Notes: generated from the sequence alone by a model not told the origin. 64,000 nt of DNA from JADJOY01 sp046331705 [NCBI: bacterium] (GCA_046331705.1 JAXLQJ010000002.1:248001-312000); one strand, 5' to 3'. Positions 33,901 to 42,334 are shown, numbered from the stretch's first letter. Made by a program: numbers and translations.

Positions 33901-36222
33901 GTGGCGGCCAGCGCGGCCGTCGAGGATGGCCAGCTCGAGGACGCCGAGCGAGCCGCGCGCTCGGTGCTCGAGCGGAGCGCGCCGCGCAGCCGCGAGCGCG
34001 CCCTCGCGCTCCACGTCGTCGCCGAGGCCGCTCGCCGGCGTGGCGATGCCGGTGCTGCGCTGGCGGCGCTGGGCGACGTGCTGACGCTCGCAGCCAGCCT
34101 CGACGCCCGCGACCTGCTCGCCCGCGCGTTCCTGTCACGGGGTCGCATCGCCTCGCGCACCCGGCCCGAGCGGGAAGCGGATCTGAGGCTCGCCCTCGCG
34201 ACCTTCACCGAGGTGGGCGAGCGCATCGGCCGCGCCGAGTCCGCGCTGACGCTGGTCGCATTGCTCGAGGAAAACGGCGATCCCGCCGGGCAGGCGCACG
34301 AGCTCGTCACCCTCGCCCACCAGGCGATCCGCGAGCAGGCGCGCCTGGTCCCCGACCGCTACCGGCCGCTCTTTCTTCGCTCGCGCCGCTTCGATGCGGC
34401 GGTCCTCGACGCACCCGACGGCGCAGGCGGCGGGATCGAGCGACCCGCTCGCGTCGCCGCCAAGGAAGGCGAGGCGGCGCGCAGCGTGCGGGCCGCGAAC
34501 CGAACGCTGCTCGACGCGCGTCTCATGCGCGTCCTCGAGATCAATCGGCGCCTCGCCAGCGAGCGCGATCGCCAGCGGCTCCTCGAGCGGATCCTCGACA
34601 GCGCCATCGAGCTCGCCGAGGCCGAGCGCGGCTTCTTGATCGTTCACGACGGCACCGCGCTCGAGATCCCGGTGGCGCGGAACCTCGACCGCGAGACGCT
34701 GGCGCGTCCCGGCCATCTCATCAGCCGCACCATCGCCGAGCGCGTGCTCGCGAGCGGCGAGCCCTTCGATTCCCCCGACGCCATGGCGGACACCCGGCTC
34801 GCGAGCGTGGGTAGCGTCCACGACCTGCGCGTGCGCTCGGTGCTGTGCGTGCCGTGCCGCGGCGACAAGGGCACCGTCGGGGCGCTCTATCTCGACCACC
34901 GCTTCTGGGCCGACGCCTTCGGTCCCGAAGATCGCGTGCTCGTCGAAGCGATCGCCGATCAAGCGGCGATCGGCCTCGAGAACCTGCGGCTCGCCGACGA
35001 GCTGGCCCGCCGCAACGCCGCCCTGGAACGCGCGCAGCGCGATCTCTTGACCCAGAACCAGGCGCTCGCGCGCGAAGCGGAGGCCGAGCGCGCGCGCGTC
35101 GCGGCCGTCGAGCAGCAGCTCGAGCACGCCCAGCGCGAGAACGCCCTGCGCCACCGTTACGACCGGATCGTGGGCCGCTCGCCGGCGATGGTCGACGTGC
35201 TCAGGCTCGTCGATCGCGTGACCGACACCGAGTCCACCGTGCTCGTCTACGGCGAGAGCGGCACCGGCAAGGAGCTGATCGCGCGCGCCATCCACTACAA
35301 CGGCCCCCGCTCCAAGGCGCCCTTCGTGTCGCTCAACTGCGGCGCGCTGCCCGAGACGCTCCTCGAGGCGACGCTCTTCGGTCATCGCAAGGGCGCCTTC
35401 ACCGGCGCCATCGAGACCCGCACGGGCCTCTTCGAGGAGGCCAACGGCGGAACGCTCTTCCTCGACGAGGTCGGCGACATGAGCCCCACCATGCAGGTGC
35501 GGCTCCTGCGCGCGATCCAGGAAGGCGAGATCCGGCCCGTGGGCGCCGATCGCCCGGTGAAGGTGAACGTGCGCATCGTCGCGGCGACGCACCGCGACTT
35601 GAGGGCCGAGGTCGAGAAGGGCAACTTCCGGCAGGACCTGCTCTACCGTCTCGAGGTCATCGTGCTCTCGCTGCCCGCGCTGCGCGATCGTCGCGAGGAC
35701 ATCCCGCTCATCGCGACCCACCTCCTGAGCGAGCTCGCCGGGCGCGACGGCAAGCCCGCTCCCGCGCTGAGCCGCGGCGCGCTCGAGCTGCTCTTGAGCC
35801 ACGATTGGCCCGGCAACGTCCGCGAGCTCGCGAGCGTGCTCGAGACCGCGCGGGTGCTGGCCAACGGCGACGTGATCCAGCCGAACGATCTGGCGGCAAG
35901 CCCCGCGTTCCACGCGATCCGAGCGCGTGCGACCGCGCCCGCCGCGTCCGCTGACGACGACGCATCCGCCGGTGGCGACTTCCGGGAGCAGGTCCAAGCC
36001 TTCGAGCGGAAGATCTTGAGTGACTCCCTGGCACGCGCCAGCGGTAACATGAGCAGGGCCGCGCGCGCGCTCGGCATGGACCGCGCACAGATGTTCCGCT
36101 TGCTCAAGCGCTACGGCATCGGGCAATCGCCGGCGACTCGCGCCGACGAGCCGCGCGCTTGGCGCGACGACGAGCCGCGCACCCAACCGATCGGCGGGCC
36201 GAACCCGCGGGAGAACCGATGA
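31000..36222 (+). CDS. Giant serine/threonine kinase-ATPase-TPR-GAF-sigma54 activator fusion
   Basis: A 1740-residue cytoplasmic regulator. Residues ~70-300 are a kinase: glycine loop GQGGTG (77-82), Lys100, HGDIQPGN (204-211, Asp206 present, the usual HRD Arg replaced by Gly), DFS (227-229) and APE (249-251). A P-loop GAVGIGKS near 370 starts an AAA/STAND-like ATPase. TPR-like helical repeats span ~690-1120 and a GAF domain ~1175-1340. A coiled coil follows, then a sigma-54 activator domain: Walker A GESGTGKE (~1418), GAFTGA (~1465), Walker B GTLFLDEVGDM (~1482). A Fis-type helix-turn-helix lies at ~1685-1710. It should activate RNA polymerase-sigma54 in response to a signal. The first 60 residues are disordered; no clear RBS precedes 31000. 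The lipoprotein gene downstream overlaps its stop. Confidence 0.9.
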   Translation: MITMSYKSDSASLGGQVPPSNVEPTSESSLTNGQLVAHSTSVAFPTPHESGEAGPHASAITEAHLIGARYREIRSLGQGGTGATLLVADTADGDALRALKWITAPARDDAPAAVDSAALACRAALAGEFQLLATLDHPHLTRVFDFGHDARRGGWYLVEEWSNGTTFPAHDPARSPAFTDTTLADLAHQLLGTLAFLHERGIVHGDIQPGNVLLEDRDGTPYLRLIDFSGALARWLPAGAVTGTPGYVAPEVLSGAPRSPATDLYAAGVLLAGARPPHDGSNGNGARTALDDLCDGLRQRDPSLRLASAHAAARILSDDAAAPAQPSSVAQAPLFGRERALEQALAQLGFGAASAPTREARLVVVDGAVGIGKSRFLDEIETRARLEGTRVARVHADRDRARTELAPGELTVFDPLPHPLSPAGRAIRAALVESATDAAALGPRIAGAPASEDDAHAWSSCLAEQLSSRAALWIALGPLDEPACEALAAWVSPRHEGSAACGSIARRSGGNPLLLLELVNARAAGRDLPERGRGVNALTDRIRALPEPERRVLAALAILDDNATAAEIACVIDRAAQDVHVLLRRLETRGLVEASPSGDSRWESRHGLATETALTACDEDQRAAWHQRAARAREEGVLAARPLAIARDWLRGREPLRTVTTLARSWDAVAREHAIHGAASLLAEASGLLRREDAACPDWLFLAHALELGGEPESALECAERAGATATTPSERVAAAVARAAALKALGRVAEASAALDVVAADSDPRVAEMRMRLATLAGKPLEALATADLHAGAAAALDSPAIWVQRGYAHAAMGQHDLARELFERARAALAPDATSERPARALAASGLGVLAMQAGEHARAAQCFRDAIADSDGASSVRERATFRLNLAAALHGQGELLQALATYAEAAEELRAAGARRELAHALASRASLLAFLGDLRAARALAAEACAVLPSSADANAGIFPWLVAASAAVEDGQLEDAERAARSVLERSAPRSRERALALHVVAEAARRRGDAGAALAALGDVLTLAASLDARDLLARAFLSRGRIASRTRPEREADLRLALATFTEVGERIGRAESALTLVALLEENGDPAGQAHELVTLAHQAIREQARLVPDRYRPLFLRSRRFDAAVLDAPDGAGGGIERPARVAAKEGEAARSVRAANRTLLDARLMRVLEINRRLASERDRQRLLERILDSAIELAEAERGFLIVHDGTALEIPVARNLDRETLARPGHLISRTIAERVLASGEPFDSPDAMADTRLASVGSVHDLRVRSVLCVPCRGDKGTVGALYLDHRFWADAFGPEDRVLVEAIADQAAIGLENLRLADELARRNAALERAQRDLLTQNQALAREAEAERARVAAVEQQLEHAQRENALRHRYDRIVGRSPAMVDVLRLVDRVTDTESTVLVYGESGTGKELIARAIHYNGPRSKAPFVSLNCGALPETLLEATLFGHRKGAFTGAIETRTGLFEEANGGTLFLDEVGDMSPTMQVRLLRAIQEGEIRPVGADRPVKVNVRIVAATHRDLRAEVEKGNFRQDLLYRLEVIVLSLPALRDRREDIPLIATHLLSELAGRDGKPAPALSRGALELLLSHDWPGNVRELASVLETARVLANGDVIQPNDLAASPAFHAIRARATAPAASADDDASAGGDFREQVQAFERKILSDSLARASGNMSRAARALGMDRAQMFRLLKRYGIGQSPATRADEPRAWRDDEPRTQPIGGPNPRENR

Positions 36223-37715
36223 TGGTCCAGCGACACGCGCGCACGGCCTGGATCGGCTTCTTCGCGGCGCTGACCGCGCTCGCCCTCGGCTGCGAGGGCG
36301 GAAGCGCGGGCTTGCCGCCGATCCCGGTGTCGCCGTTGCGCGTGATCGCCGCGACTCGACCCAGCGACGGCAGCCTCGCCGCGGTCGCCGATCCGTACCT
36401 TCAGGCGATTCCGGTGAGCGGCAACGCGGTCAACGGCGCGATCGCGGCGGGTGTCGCGATCGAGGTGCCGGTCGACCAGACGTATTTCCTGGAGGTCACC
36501 GACGGCCCGACCCCGACGCGCGATGGCGGCCGACTGGTGGGCGACGTGGTGTTCGCCTCGGGCGCCGGATCGCCCGACACCAGCGCGCTCTTCGTGGACG
36601 CCGCGGACGTGCCCATCGATCTCGGCGAGCTGCGGCTGGCGGGAGGGCGCGTCAGCCCCAGCACCAATCCGCTCGACTTCGTGGACGCCGACGATGACGG
36701 CGTTCCCGACTCGCAGGAGGTCAACACCAGCCCGCTGCGCGTGCTGCGCGTCGACCCGAGCGACGGCGCAACCGAGGTCGCGCGCGACGAGGAGATCGAG
36801 ATCCGGTTCTCGCTGGCGATCGACCCGGCCACGGTCGACGACGCCACCGTGCGCATCGAAGGCCCGGATGGTGCGATCCCGATTCGCATCTCGAACGAGG
36901 ACGAGGGCGAGGAAGCGGGTCGCATCGAGATCGAACCACGCGACGGCTTGGCGGCCAGCACGACCTACACCGTGGTGGTGACCACCGGCGTGGAGAGCAC
37001 CGACGGTCGCGCGCTGGCGGTCGAGTTCCGCAGTCGCTTCACCACGCGCGCGGGGAGCGGCGGCGGCAGCGGCTCGGGCAGCGAGGACGATGGCAGCGCG
37101 GGCGGATCCAGTGGCTCGGGCAATGGCACCGACGACGGTAGCGGCACCGGATCCGGCGACGGCAGCGAGGACGGATCGGGGAGCGGCTCCGGCAGTGGCG
37201 ATGACGGCTCGTCCGGCGGCGGAAGTGGCGGCAGCGACGACGGCGGTGCCAGTGGCGGCTCGGACGACGGAAGCGACGATGGCTCGGACGGAGGATCCGG
37301 CGGCTCCGACGATGGCTCCGGCGGCGGCTCCGGCGGGACCGACGACGGATCCGGCGATGGTTCCGGTGACGGTTCGGGTTCGGGTGACGGTTCGGGCGGC
37401 AGCGACGACGGCTCGGGCAGCGGGTCTGGATCGGACGACGGTTCCGGCGGCAGCTCGGGCAGCGGCGACGACACCGGCGGCGATGGCTCGGGCGAGGTCG
37501 AGAGCGCCGACGTGACCGGTACGGTGACGGCCATCGCCAGCAACTCGATCACCGTCGCCGGCGAGGTGTGGACGATCACGGCCAGCACCCGAATCGTCGA
37601 CTCCACCGGGGTGGTCGACTGGAACGCCATCCCCCTCGACGCAAAGGTCGAGGTCCAAGGCGTGCGCGAGATCGACGGCACGCTGATCGCAGAAGAGATC
37701 AAGATCGAAGACTGA
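36219..37715 (+). CDS. Lipoprotein with Ig-like domain, long Gly/Ser/Asp linker and C-terminal DUF5666
   Basis: About 498 residues. Signal and lipobox (FFAALTALALGC) are near residue 20. Next are an unrecognised domain, a short calcium-type motif (DADDDGVPDSQE), and a Big_5-like Ig domain (VDPSDGATEVARDEEIEIRFSLAIDP through TYTVVVTTGVES). A linker of ~150 residues is almost purely Gly, Ser and Asp with scattered Thr and Glu. The last ~65 residues are a DUF5666-like small beta barrel (GTVTAIASNSITVAGEVWTI, AKVEVQGVREIDGTLIAEEIKI). The protein is anchored in the outer envelope. ATG 36219 or 36222 overlaps the TGA of the kinase-sigma54 gene (36220-36222), with GGGAG 5-8 nt upstream, so the two are translationally coupled. 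Confidence 0.85.
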   Translation: MMVQRHARTAWIGFFAALTALALGCEGGSAGLPPIPVSPLRVIAATRPSDGSLAAVADPYLQAIPVSGNAVNGAIAAGVAIEVPVDQTYFLEVTDGPTPTRDGGRLVGDVVFASGAGSPDTSALFVDAADVPIDLGELRLAGGRVSPSTNPLDFVDADDDGVPDSQEVNTSPLRVLRVDPSDGATEVARDEEIEIRFSLAIDPATVDDATVRIEGPDGAIPIRISNEDEGEEAGRIEIEPRDGLAASTTYTVVVTTGVESTDGRALAVEFRSRFTTRAGSGGGSGSGSEDDGSAGGSSGSGNGTDDGSGTGSGDGSEDGSGSGSGSGDDGSSGGGSGGSDDGGASGGSDDGSDDGSDGGSGGSDDGSGGGSGGTDDGSGDGSGDGSGSGDGSGGSDDGSGSGSGSDDGSGGSSGSGDDTGGDGSGEVESADVTGTVTAIASNSITVAGEVWTITASTRIVDSTGVVDWNAIPLDAKVEVQGVREIDGTLIAEEIKIED

Positions 37716-38111
37716 CGCGCTGCGCACGCCGGTCGCGTGCTGCGCGCTCGGGGTCGCCACGCTCGGCGACGGTTGACGAATCGTCGTCGACCGAGACCGC
37801 TGAGCCACATGCGCGTACCGAACGCGAACGGAACGTCGTCCGCGTTTCACTCGCGGCTCACGCGCCGCACCACCGTCGGGTGCGGCGCGGGCCCGCTCGA
37901 CTCACGCGAACCACGCGATCTCGCGCCAGTTCCGCGCAGCGATCGATCCCTCATCGCCGCCGCCGCGGCGCAACGTGACCTCCGTCACCAAGCGGCACGA
38001 CGGCTGCACGACGCTGCACCGCTCGCGCGCCCGATCGACGCGTGAGCGGTTCCCACCGCGCGTGGGACCTTCACCCCCTGGATGACGCGAAGCAAGAAGG
38101 GAGGACGAACG
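37716..38111. other. Intergenic stretch between two DUF5666 lipoprotein genes
   Basis: About 400 nt with no recognisable gene on either strand. The final nucleotides (GGGAGG, 38099-38104) are the RBS of the next gene. I searched by eye for a sigma-54 promoter (TGGCAC-N5-TTGCW), as the upstream regulator would suggest, and found none convincing. Confidence 0.45.
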
Positions 38112-39719
38112 ATGGACGACGATCGACACGCCAGCCCACGTCACCGGCCGCAGCGCACCGGCCTCGCGCTGCTCTTCGCCGCGATCACCGCTTGCGGTGG
38201 CGGCGCAAGCGGCGGTGCGACGCCCGTACCCGGCGACGGCGGCACGACGCCGCCGCCCGCGAGCGGCGGGAGCGCCGGCGCGCGCTTGATCGGCAGCATC
38301 ACCGACTCCGGCGCGCTCGGAGCCACCGCTCGCAACGCCCCCGCGAGCGGTGTCCGCATCGAGGTGCTCGACGGGCGCGGTCGCGCGCTCGGTGCCGGCA
38401 GCAGCGACGGCGGCGGCGCGATCACCATCGACGGTCTTCCCGCCGGCAGCGTGTCGCTGCGCCTGACGCTGCCCTCGTCGGTGCGTCCGCTCGCGAGCGG
38501 AGCGCCACCCACGCTGACGCTCGCCGCGACGCTCGCGGCCAACGGCGATGCCGCGCTCGTCGAGGATCTGGGCCTGGCCGATCTGAACGCCGACGGCCAA
38601 CCGGACGCCGTGGTCTTCGCGGGCTACGTCCGCGACGCCAACGGCGAGCGCGTGCATCGCATGGCGCTCGACCCCGCCTCCGGCCGGACCGTGCCCGACA
38701 CCAACGGCGACGGCCAGGTGAACGGCAACGACGCGGGCTTCGACGACTCGAACGGCGATGGCGTTCCCGACGACAGCCAGCAACCAGTTCCGGTGACGTC
38801 GGAGGTGCAGGCGCGTGGCGTGATCGAAGACCTTGGCACCGACGCGATCACCGTGGGAGGCGTGACATTCGCCATCACGGGCAACACCGTGTGGCTGGAT
38901 GGCACGGGTTCCGCGACGGTGCCGTCCGCGTTCCAGCAGGGCGATGCGGTGGAGGTCGAGGGCGTGCGTCAGGCGGACGGGGGCGTGGTGGCCACGCGCG
39001 TGAAGGCCGAGGACGACGGCGGCGTGGGACAAGACGAGGTCGAGCTCACCGGCACCGTGGAGAACCTCGACAGCGCCAGCATCACGGTACGCGGTGTGAC
39101 GTTCGCGATCGCGAGCGACACCGTCGTGACCGGTCAGCGCAACCAGCCCATCGGCATCGGCGACCTCGCCGTCGGCGACTTCGTCGAGATCGAGGGCGAG
39201 ACGCGAAGCGGCACGCTGACCGCAGTCCGCATCCACGTCGAGGATCTGGGCGACGACACGGGCGGCGAGGTCGAGCTACGCGGCACCGTCGACGCCATCG
39301 ATGGCGGCTCCATCACCGTCGGTGGTCAGGTCTTCGCGATCACCGGAAGCACCCAGTTCCGCGACGACGACGGCAACGCGATCTCGGCTGGCGACATCCA
39401 GGTGGGCCAGCGGGTGGAGATCGAGGGCACGCGGGACCCGAGCGGCAATCTCGTCGCCACGAAGGTGAAGATCGAAGACGAGACTGGCGGGGGCGGCGGC
39501 AACGCTGGGCCCGGCAACGGCGGTGACGACGGCAGCAGCGACGACGGCGATGGCAACGACGATTCCGGCTCCGGCAGCGACGGCGACAGCAACTCGGGCC
39601 CCGGTGGCGGTAGCGACGACGACGGTGGCGATGACCACGGCGGCGGTAGCGACGACGACGGCGGCGACGATCACGGGGGTGGAGGTAGCGGAGGGGCCGA
39701 CGACAGCGGCGATGGCTGA
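38112..39719 (+). CDS. Lipoprotein with three DUF5666 domains and acidic Gly/Asp tail
   Basis: A 535-residue lipoprotein: hydrophobic signal ALLFAAITAC with lipobox ITAC near residue 28, followed by a Gly-rich spacer. Residues ~60-140 form a carboxypeptidase-regulatory-like beta domain. A dockerin/TSP3-like calcium stretch follows (DTNGDGQVNGNDAG, SNGDGVPDDS). Three successive DUF5666 repeats come next, each of the form RG-V/T-x-D-x-L-xx-xx-ITV-x-G-VTFAI ... G-D-x-VE-V/I-EG-x-R. The last ~75 residues are a Gly/Asp/Ser tail with DDGGDD repeats. An excellent RBS (GGGAGG, 7 nt spacing) fixes the ATG at 38112. It resembles the product of the 36219 gene in its DUF5666 and low-complexity parts, so the two are probably duplicates with a related surface role. 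Confidence 0.85.
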   Translation: MDDDRHASPRHRPQRTGLALLFAAITACGGGASGGATPVPGDGGTTPPPASGGSAGARLIGSITDSGALGATARNAPASGVRIEVLDGRGRALGAGSSDGGGAITIDGLPAGSVSLRLTLPSSVRPLASGAPPTLTLAATLAANGDAALVEDLGLADLNADGQPDAVVFAGYVRDANGERVHRMALDPASGRTVPDTNGDGQVNGNDAGFDDSNGDGVPDDSQQPVPVTSEVQARGVIEDLGTDAITVGGVTFAITGNTVWLDGTGSATVPSAFQQGDAVEVEGVRQADGGVVATRVKAEDDGGVGQDEVELTGTVENLDSASITVRGVTFAIASDTVVTGQRNQPIGIGDLAVGDFVEIEGETRSGTLTAVRIHVEDLGDDTGGEVELRGTVDAIDGGSITVGGQVFAITGSTQFRDDDGNAISAGDIQVGQRVEIEGTRDPSGNLVATKVKIEDETGGGGGNAGPGNGGDDGSSDDGDGNDDSGSGSDGDSNSGPGGGSDDDGGDDHGGGSDDDGGDDHGGGGSGGADDSGDG

Positions 39720-39777
39720 CAGCCCACGCTCGCGAACCTAGACCGCGGGGCCCGTCCCCGACGATCTGCGATGCCCA

Positions 39778-39808
39778 CGAGGGGCGGTGCCGACGGCGCC
39801 GCCCCTCG
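39778..39808. terminator. Bidirectional terminator hairpin between convergent genes
   Basis: A 14-bp stem with one T-G wobble and a 3-nt GAC loop (arms CGAGGGGCGGTGCC and GGCGCCGCCCCTCG). It lies 59 nt after the lipoprotein stop and 53 nt after the stop of the convergent DUF3634-like gene. No U tract. Position and stability suggest it ends transcription from both sides. Confidence 0.7.
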
Positions 39809-39860
39809 CTCGTTCCGCGCTACGACGATCCCCGCTCCGAGCCTCTCGCCCCAGCCGCGC

Positions 39861-40250
39861 TCACCGCCGGCCGAGGTCGGTCAAGAACCACGCGAGCCAG
39901 GCGATTCCCAGCACCTGACCGAGATTCCGATTCACCGGCGCCGGCGCCGCGGAGAGCTGGCGCAGCGGATGGATGCCGAAGATGTTGCGCAACCGCTGGG
40001 CCGTGCCGTCGTCGAGCCCCCGCACCCGAAGTCGCGCATGATCGGCCTCCCGGACCGCTCGGATCGTCGCCTTCGCGGGACGGAGCTGCACCAAGACCTC
40101 CTCGAAGTCGGCGAGCAACCCGGGCGGGATCCGCCCGCGAAGCACCAGCACCCGTCGTTCGCGCACCGACAGCACGAAGATCTCGTTGCCGCGCTCCACG
40201 ACCAGCCAGGCGATCGCGAAGATCGCCACCAGCACGATGATCTGAATCAT
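39861..40250 (-). CDS. DUF3634-like small membrane protein
   Basis: A 129-residue protein that starts with one membrane helix (IIVLVAIFAIAWLVV). It continues with NEIFVLSVRERRVLVLRGRIPPGLLADFEEVL, KATIRAVREADHARLRVRGLDDGTAQRLRNIFG and a final hydrophobic segment. The SVRxGxVLVxRGxxPPGLLxDF and GTAQRLRNxFG patterns match my recollection of DUF3634 proteins, whose role is unknown. GGGAGGG directly upstream supports ATG 40250. It converges on the lipoprotein gene across the hairpin at 39778-39808. Confidence 0.7.
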   Translation of the reverse strand: MIQIIVLVAIFAIAWLVVERGNEIFVLSVRERRVLVLRGRIPPGLLADFEEVLVQLRPAKATIRAVREADHARLRVRGLDDGTAQRLRNIFGIHPLRQLSAAPAPVNRNLGQVLGIAWLAWFLTDLGRR

Positions 40251-40439
40251 GCGCCCTCCCGTTCGCGGCGAGCGTACGCCGGCGCACACAGCGCCTCAAC
40301 GCACGCCCGCTCGCACGCCGGCGCGATTCGCGCCGAGTCAGGGGTTCCGCAGCGGCCGATAGGCCGCTGAGATCATAGGGAGATGGGTGCGGCAGATTCC
40401 CAAGGCTGGTGGGGTTGCGGATTCTGGCACATATTATGA

Positions 40440-40919
40440 TTGCTATTAGAAGCAGTCCCGTCGTATCGTCGGCTCGTGCGCAAGACCGCCAGCCGCCTGC
40501 GTCAGAAGCTCCTCGAGTTGGGGCAGGACTACCAACGACACCTCGAGCAGCTCATCGGTGAACGGGGGCCCTTGGTCCGCGGCAGCTTCGGCACGCGGGC
40601 CCGCCGCTGTGGCAAACCCGGGTGTCGTTGCACCCAGGGCGAGCTTCACGAGTCCAAGTACCTCACCGGCAGCGACGATGGACGCATTCGTCAGATCCAC
40701 GTTCCAGCCGCTGACGAGGTGGAGGTCCAGGTCGGGGTCGATCGTTACCGCCGCTTTCGGCAGACCCAGGCACGCCTCATCGATTTGGCTCGCAGTCACC
40801 AGGCGTTGGCGGATCAGCTTGGGCGCGCGCTGTTGAAGCCGTATCCGCCCAACGACCCGCTGCCGCCCCCGAAGCGGCGCGGACGGCGTCCACGGGGAGG
40901 ACCGAACGAGCCGCGCTGA
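40440..40919 (+). CDS. DUF6788-like accessory protein of an insertion element
   Basis: About 159 residues, basic. It has a helix with RKTASRLRQKLLELGQDYQRHLEQL, then GSFGTRARRCGKPGCRCTQGELHESKYLT with a Cys-x4-Cys-x-Cys cluster, then HVPAADEVEVQVGVDRYRRFRQ and a basic tail. The RxCGKPxCRC block is the signature of DUF6788 proteins, often found next to transposases and presumed to help bind DNA. The start is uncertain: TTG at 40440 follows an in-frame TGA at once, and GTG further in is possible. The transposase gene lies 86 nt downstream in another frame. Confidence 0.75.
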   Translation: MLLEAVPSYRRLVRKTASRLRQKLLELGQDYQRHLEQLIGERGPLVRGSFGTRARRCGKPGCRCTQGELHESKYLTGSDDGRIRQIHVPAADEVEVQVGVDRYRRFRQTQARLIDLARSHQALADQLGRALLKPYPPNDPLPPPKRRGRRPRGGPNEPR

Positions 40920-41004
40920 GCGGGCAGATGCGGTCGAGCGCGACGCGGGAGGCTCGTCCCTCGTCGCCGAGGGAGAGGATTTCGCCGCCGTCAGCCGCGG
41001 CTGG

Positions 41005-42285
41005 TTGCGCGCGCTGGTGGCCTACGGTCGGAAGGTCTACGACCTGCGTGAGCGACTCGAGGCCGTGACCGACAGTCGGCAACAGGCGATCGTCCCGTCG
41101 TCTGACGTCGCCGCGGCGGTGTTCTTTTGCGGCCTGTTACGCATCCGCAGCTTCAACGCGCTGGAACCGCGGCTTCGCGAGCGGCCCTATCGTCGGTTGA
41201 TCGGATCGGAAGCCGAGCCCCGACGGCTGGTGTGTGCCGACACGCTCAGTCGGGTGCTTCGGCGCATGGACGTCGCGACGCTGCGGTCGCTCGTCGTGGG
41301 GATGGTGAAGCAAGCCGAACGGAACAAGGTGTTTCGGGAGGGGTGGTACCGGGCGCTGCGTTACGTGGCGGTGGACGGTTGGGAGCCGATCACGTCGCGG
41401 GGCCGGCATTGCCGGCATTGTTTGGTGCGTCGGGTGAAGGTGAAGGATCGGACGGGCGCGATCGTGGAGGTCGAGGAGTACTACCACCGCTACGTGGTGG
41501 CGATGCTGATCGACGCGCGCTTCGACTTGATGCTGGATTTGGAACCGCTGTTGCCGAGCGATCGGCGGCCGTCGGGGTCGCCGCAGGACGAAGGTGAGCT
41601 GACGGCTGCGCGTCGGTTGGTGTTGCGGATCGCCGAGACCTACCCGTGGGTGGACGTGGTGGTCGCCGACGGGTTGTACGCGAACGGTCCGTTCCTGACG
41701 ACGGTGAAGGAGGCGGGGCTGGGGGCGGTGGTGATCGCGAAGAAGGCGACGGACGAGCCGCTGCGGGAGGCGCTGACGCTGTGGTCGGGTCAGCCGGCGA
41801 CGGAGACGATCGAGGATCGCGCGCGCGGTGAGCAACTCGCGCTGTGGGATTGCCGAGGGGTCGAGACGTTGATGACGTACCGCGGCCCGATTCGGGTGGT
41901 TCGCGGCGAAGTGACGCGACGAGACGAGCCGACGGCGGGCCGTCGCACGTGGTGCATGGCGGTGACGGGCACGGCGATGCGGTTGTCGTCGGCGGATGTG
42001 CTGTCGGTGGCACGGGCGCGCTGGCACATCGAGAACACGGGGTTTCATCAGTGGACGACGCGGTGGCGGTTCGCGCACGTCTTTGTGCACGATGGTCCGG
42101 GGATCGAGGCGCTGTACTGGTTGTTCTTCGCGGCCTACAACCTGTTGACGTTGTTTCTCTACCGCCAGGTGCGCCGCTACGGCCGGGACCGAGGCGGTGA
42201 CGGCACACGCACGATCAGTCGGCTGATCGACGAGATGCTGGATGAGCTGGCGCGGCTGACCGAGTCGCCCTGGGACACGAGCTGA
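41005..42285 (+). CDS. DDE-type transposase (IS4/ISAs1-like) of a two-gene element
   Basis: A 426-residue transposase with an RNase-H-like DDE core. The first Asp lies in LRYVAVDGWEPI, the second in WVDVVVADGLYANGPF, and the Glu in ARARWHIENTGFHQWTTRW, the Y-(2)-R-(3)-E-like block of the IS4 superfamily. The N-terminal part contains a helical DNA-binding region. A CRHCLVRRVKVKD segment is inserted after the first Asp. No ATG fits; TTG at 41005 is the first possible start. Its frame is, however, open upstream past the DUF6788 stop, so a frameshift fusion is possible. Terminal repeats were not found. The preceding sequence near 40430 is unusually AT-rich. Confidence 0.82.
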   Translation: MRALVAYGRKVYDLRERLEAVTDSRQQAIVPSSDVAAAVFFCGLLRIRSFNALEPRLRERPYRRLIGSEAEPRRLVCADTLSRVLRRMDVATLRSLVVGMVKQAERNKVFREGWYRALRYVAVDGWEPITSRGRHCRHCLVRRVKVKDRTGAIVEVEEYYHRYVVAMLIDARFDLMLDLEPLLPSDRRPSGSPQDEGELTAARRLVLRIAETYPWVDVVVADGLYANGPFLTTVKEAGLGAVVIAKKATDEPLREALTLWSGQPATETIEDRARGEQLALWDCRGVETLMTYRGPIRVVRGEVTRRDEPTAGRRTWCMAVTGTAMRLSSADVLSVARARWHIENTGFHQWTTRWRFAHVFVHDGPGIEALYWLFFAAYNLLTLFLYRQVRRYGRDRGGDGTRTISRLIDEMLDELARLTESPWDTS

Positions 42286-42289
42286 ATCC

Positions 42290-42334
42290 GGCGTCGGCAC
42301 CGCCCGCACCGGGCCGTGCGGTTGCGCCGACGCC
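42290..42334. repeat. Long hairpin at the right end of the insertion element
   Basis: GGCGTCGGC (42290-42298) pairs with GCCGACGCC (42326-42334), with further pairing of CCGCAC-like bases inside. It starts 4 nt after the transposase stop and may be a terminator or the element's subterminal end. Confidence 0.5.

Noticed and set aside
37040-37500. Possible CRISPR-like repeat array
   Set aside because: The short repeats are codons for Gly, Ser and Asp in a protein linker; no constant repeat-spacer spacing exists.
40424-40445. Possible sigma-54 promoter (TGGCAC near 40424)
   Set aside because: The TTGCW box is not at the required 5-nt spacing; it is upstream of an insertion element gene.
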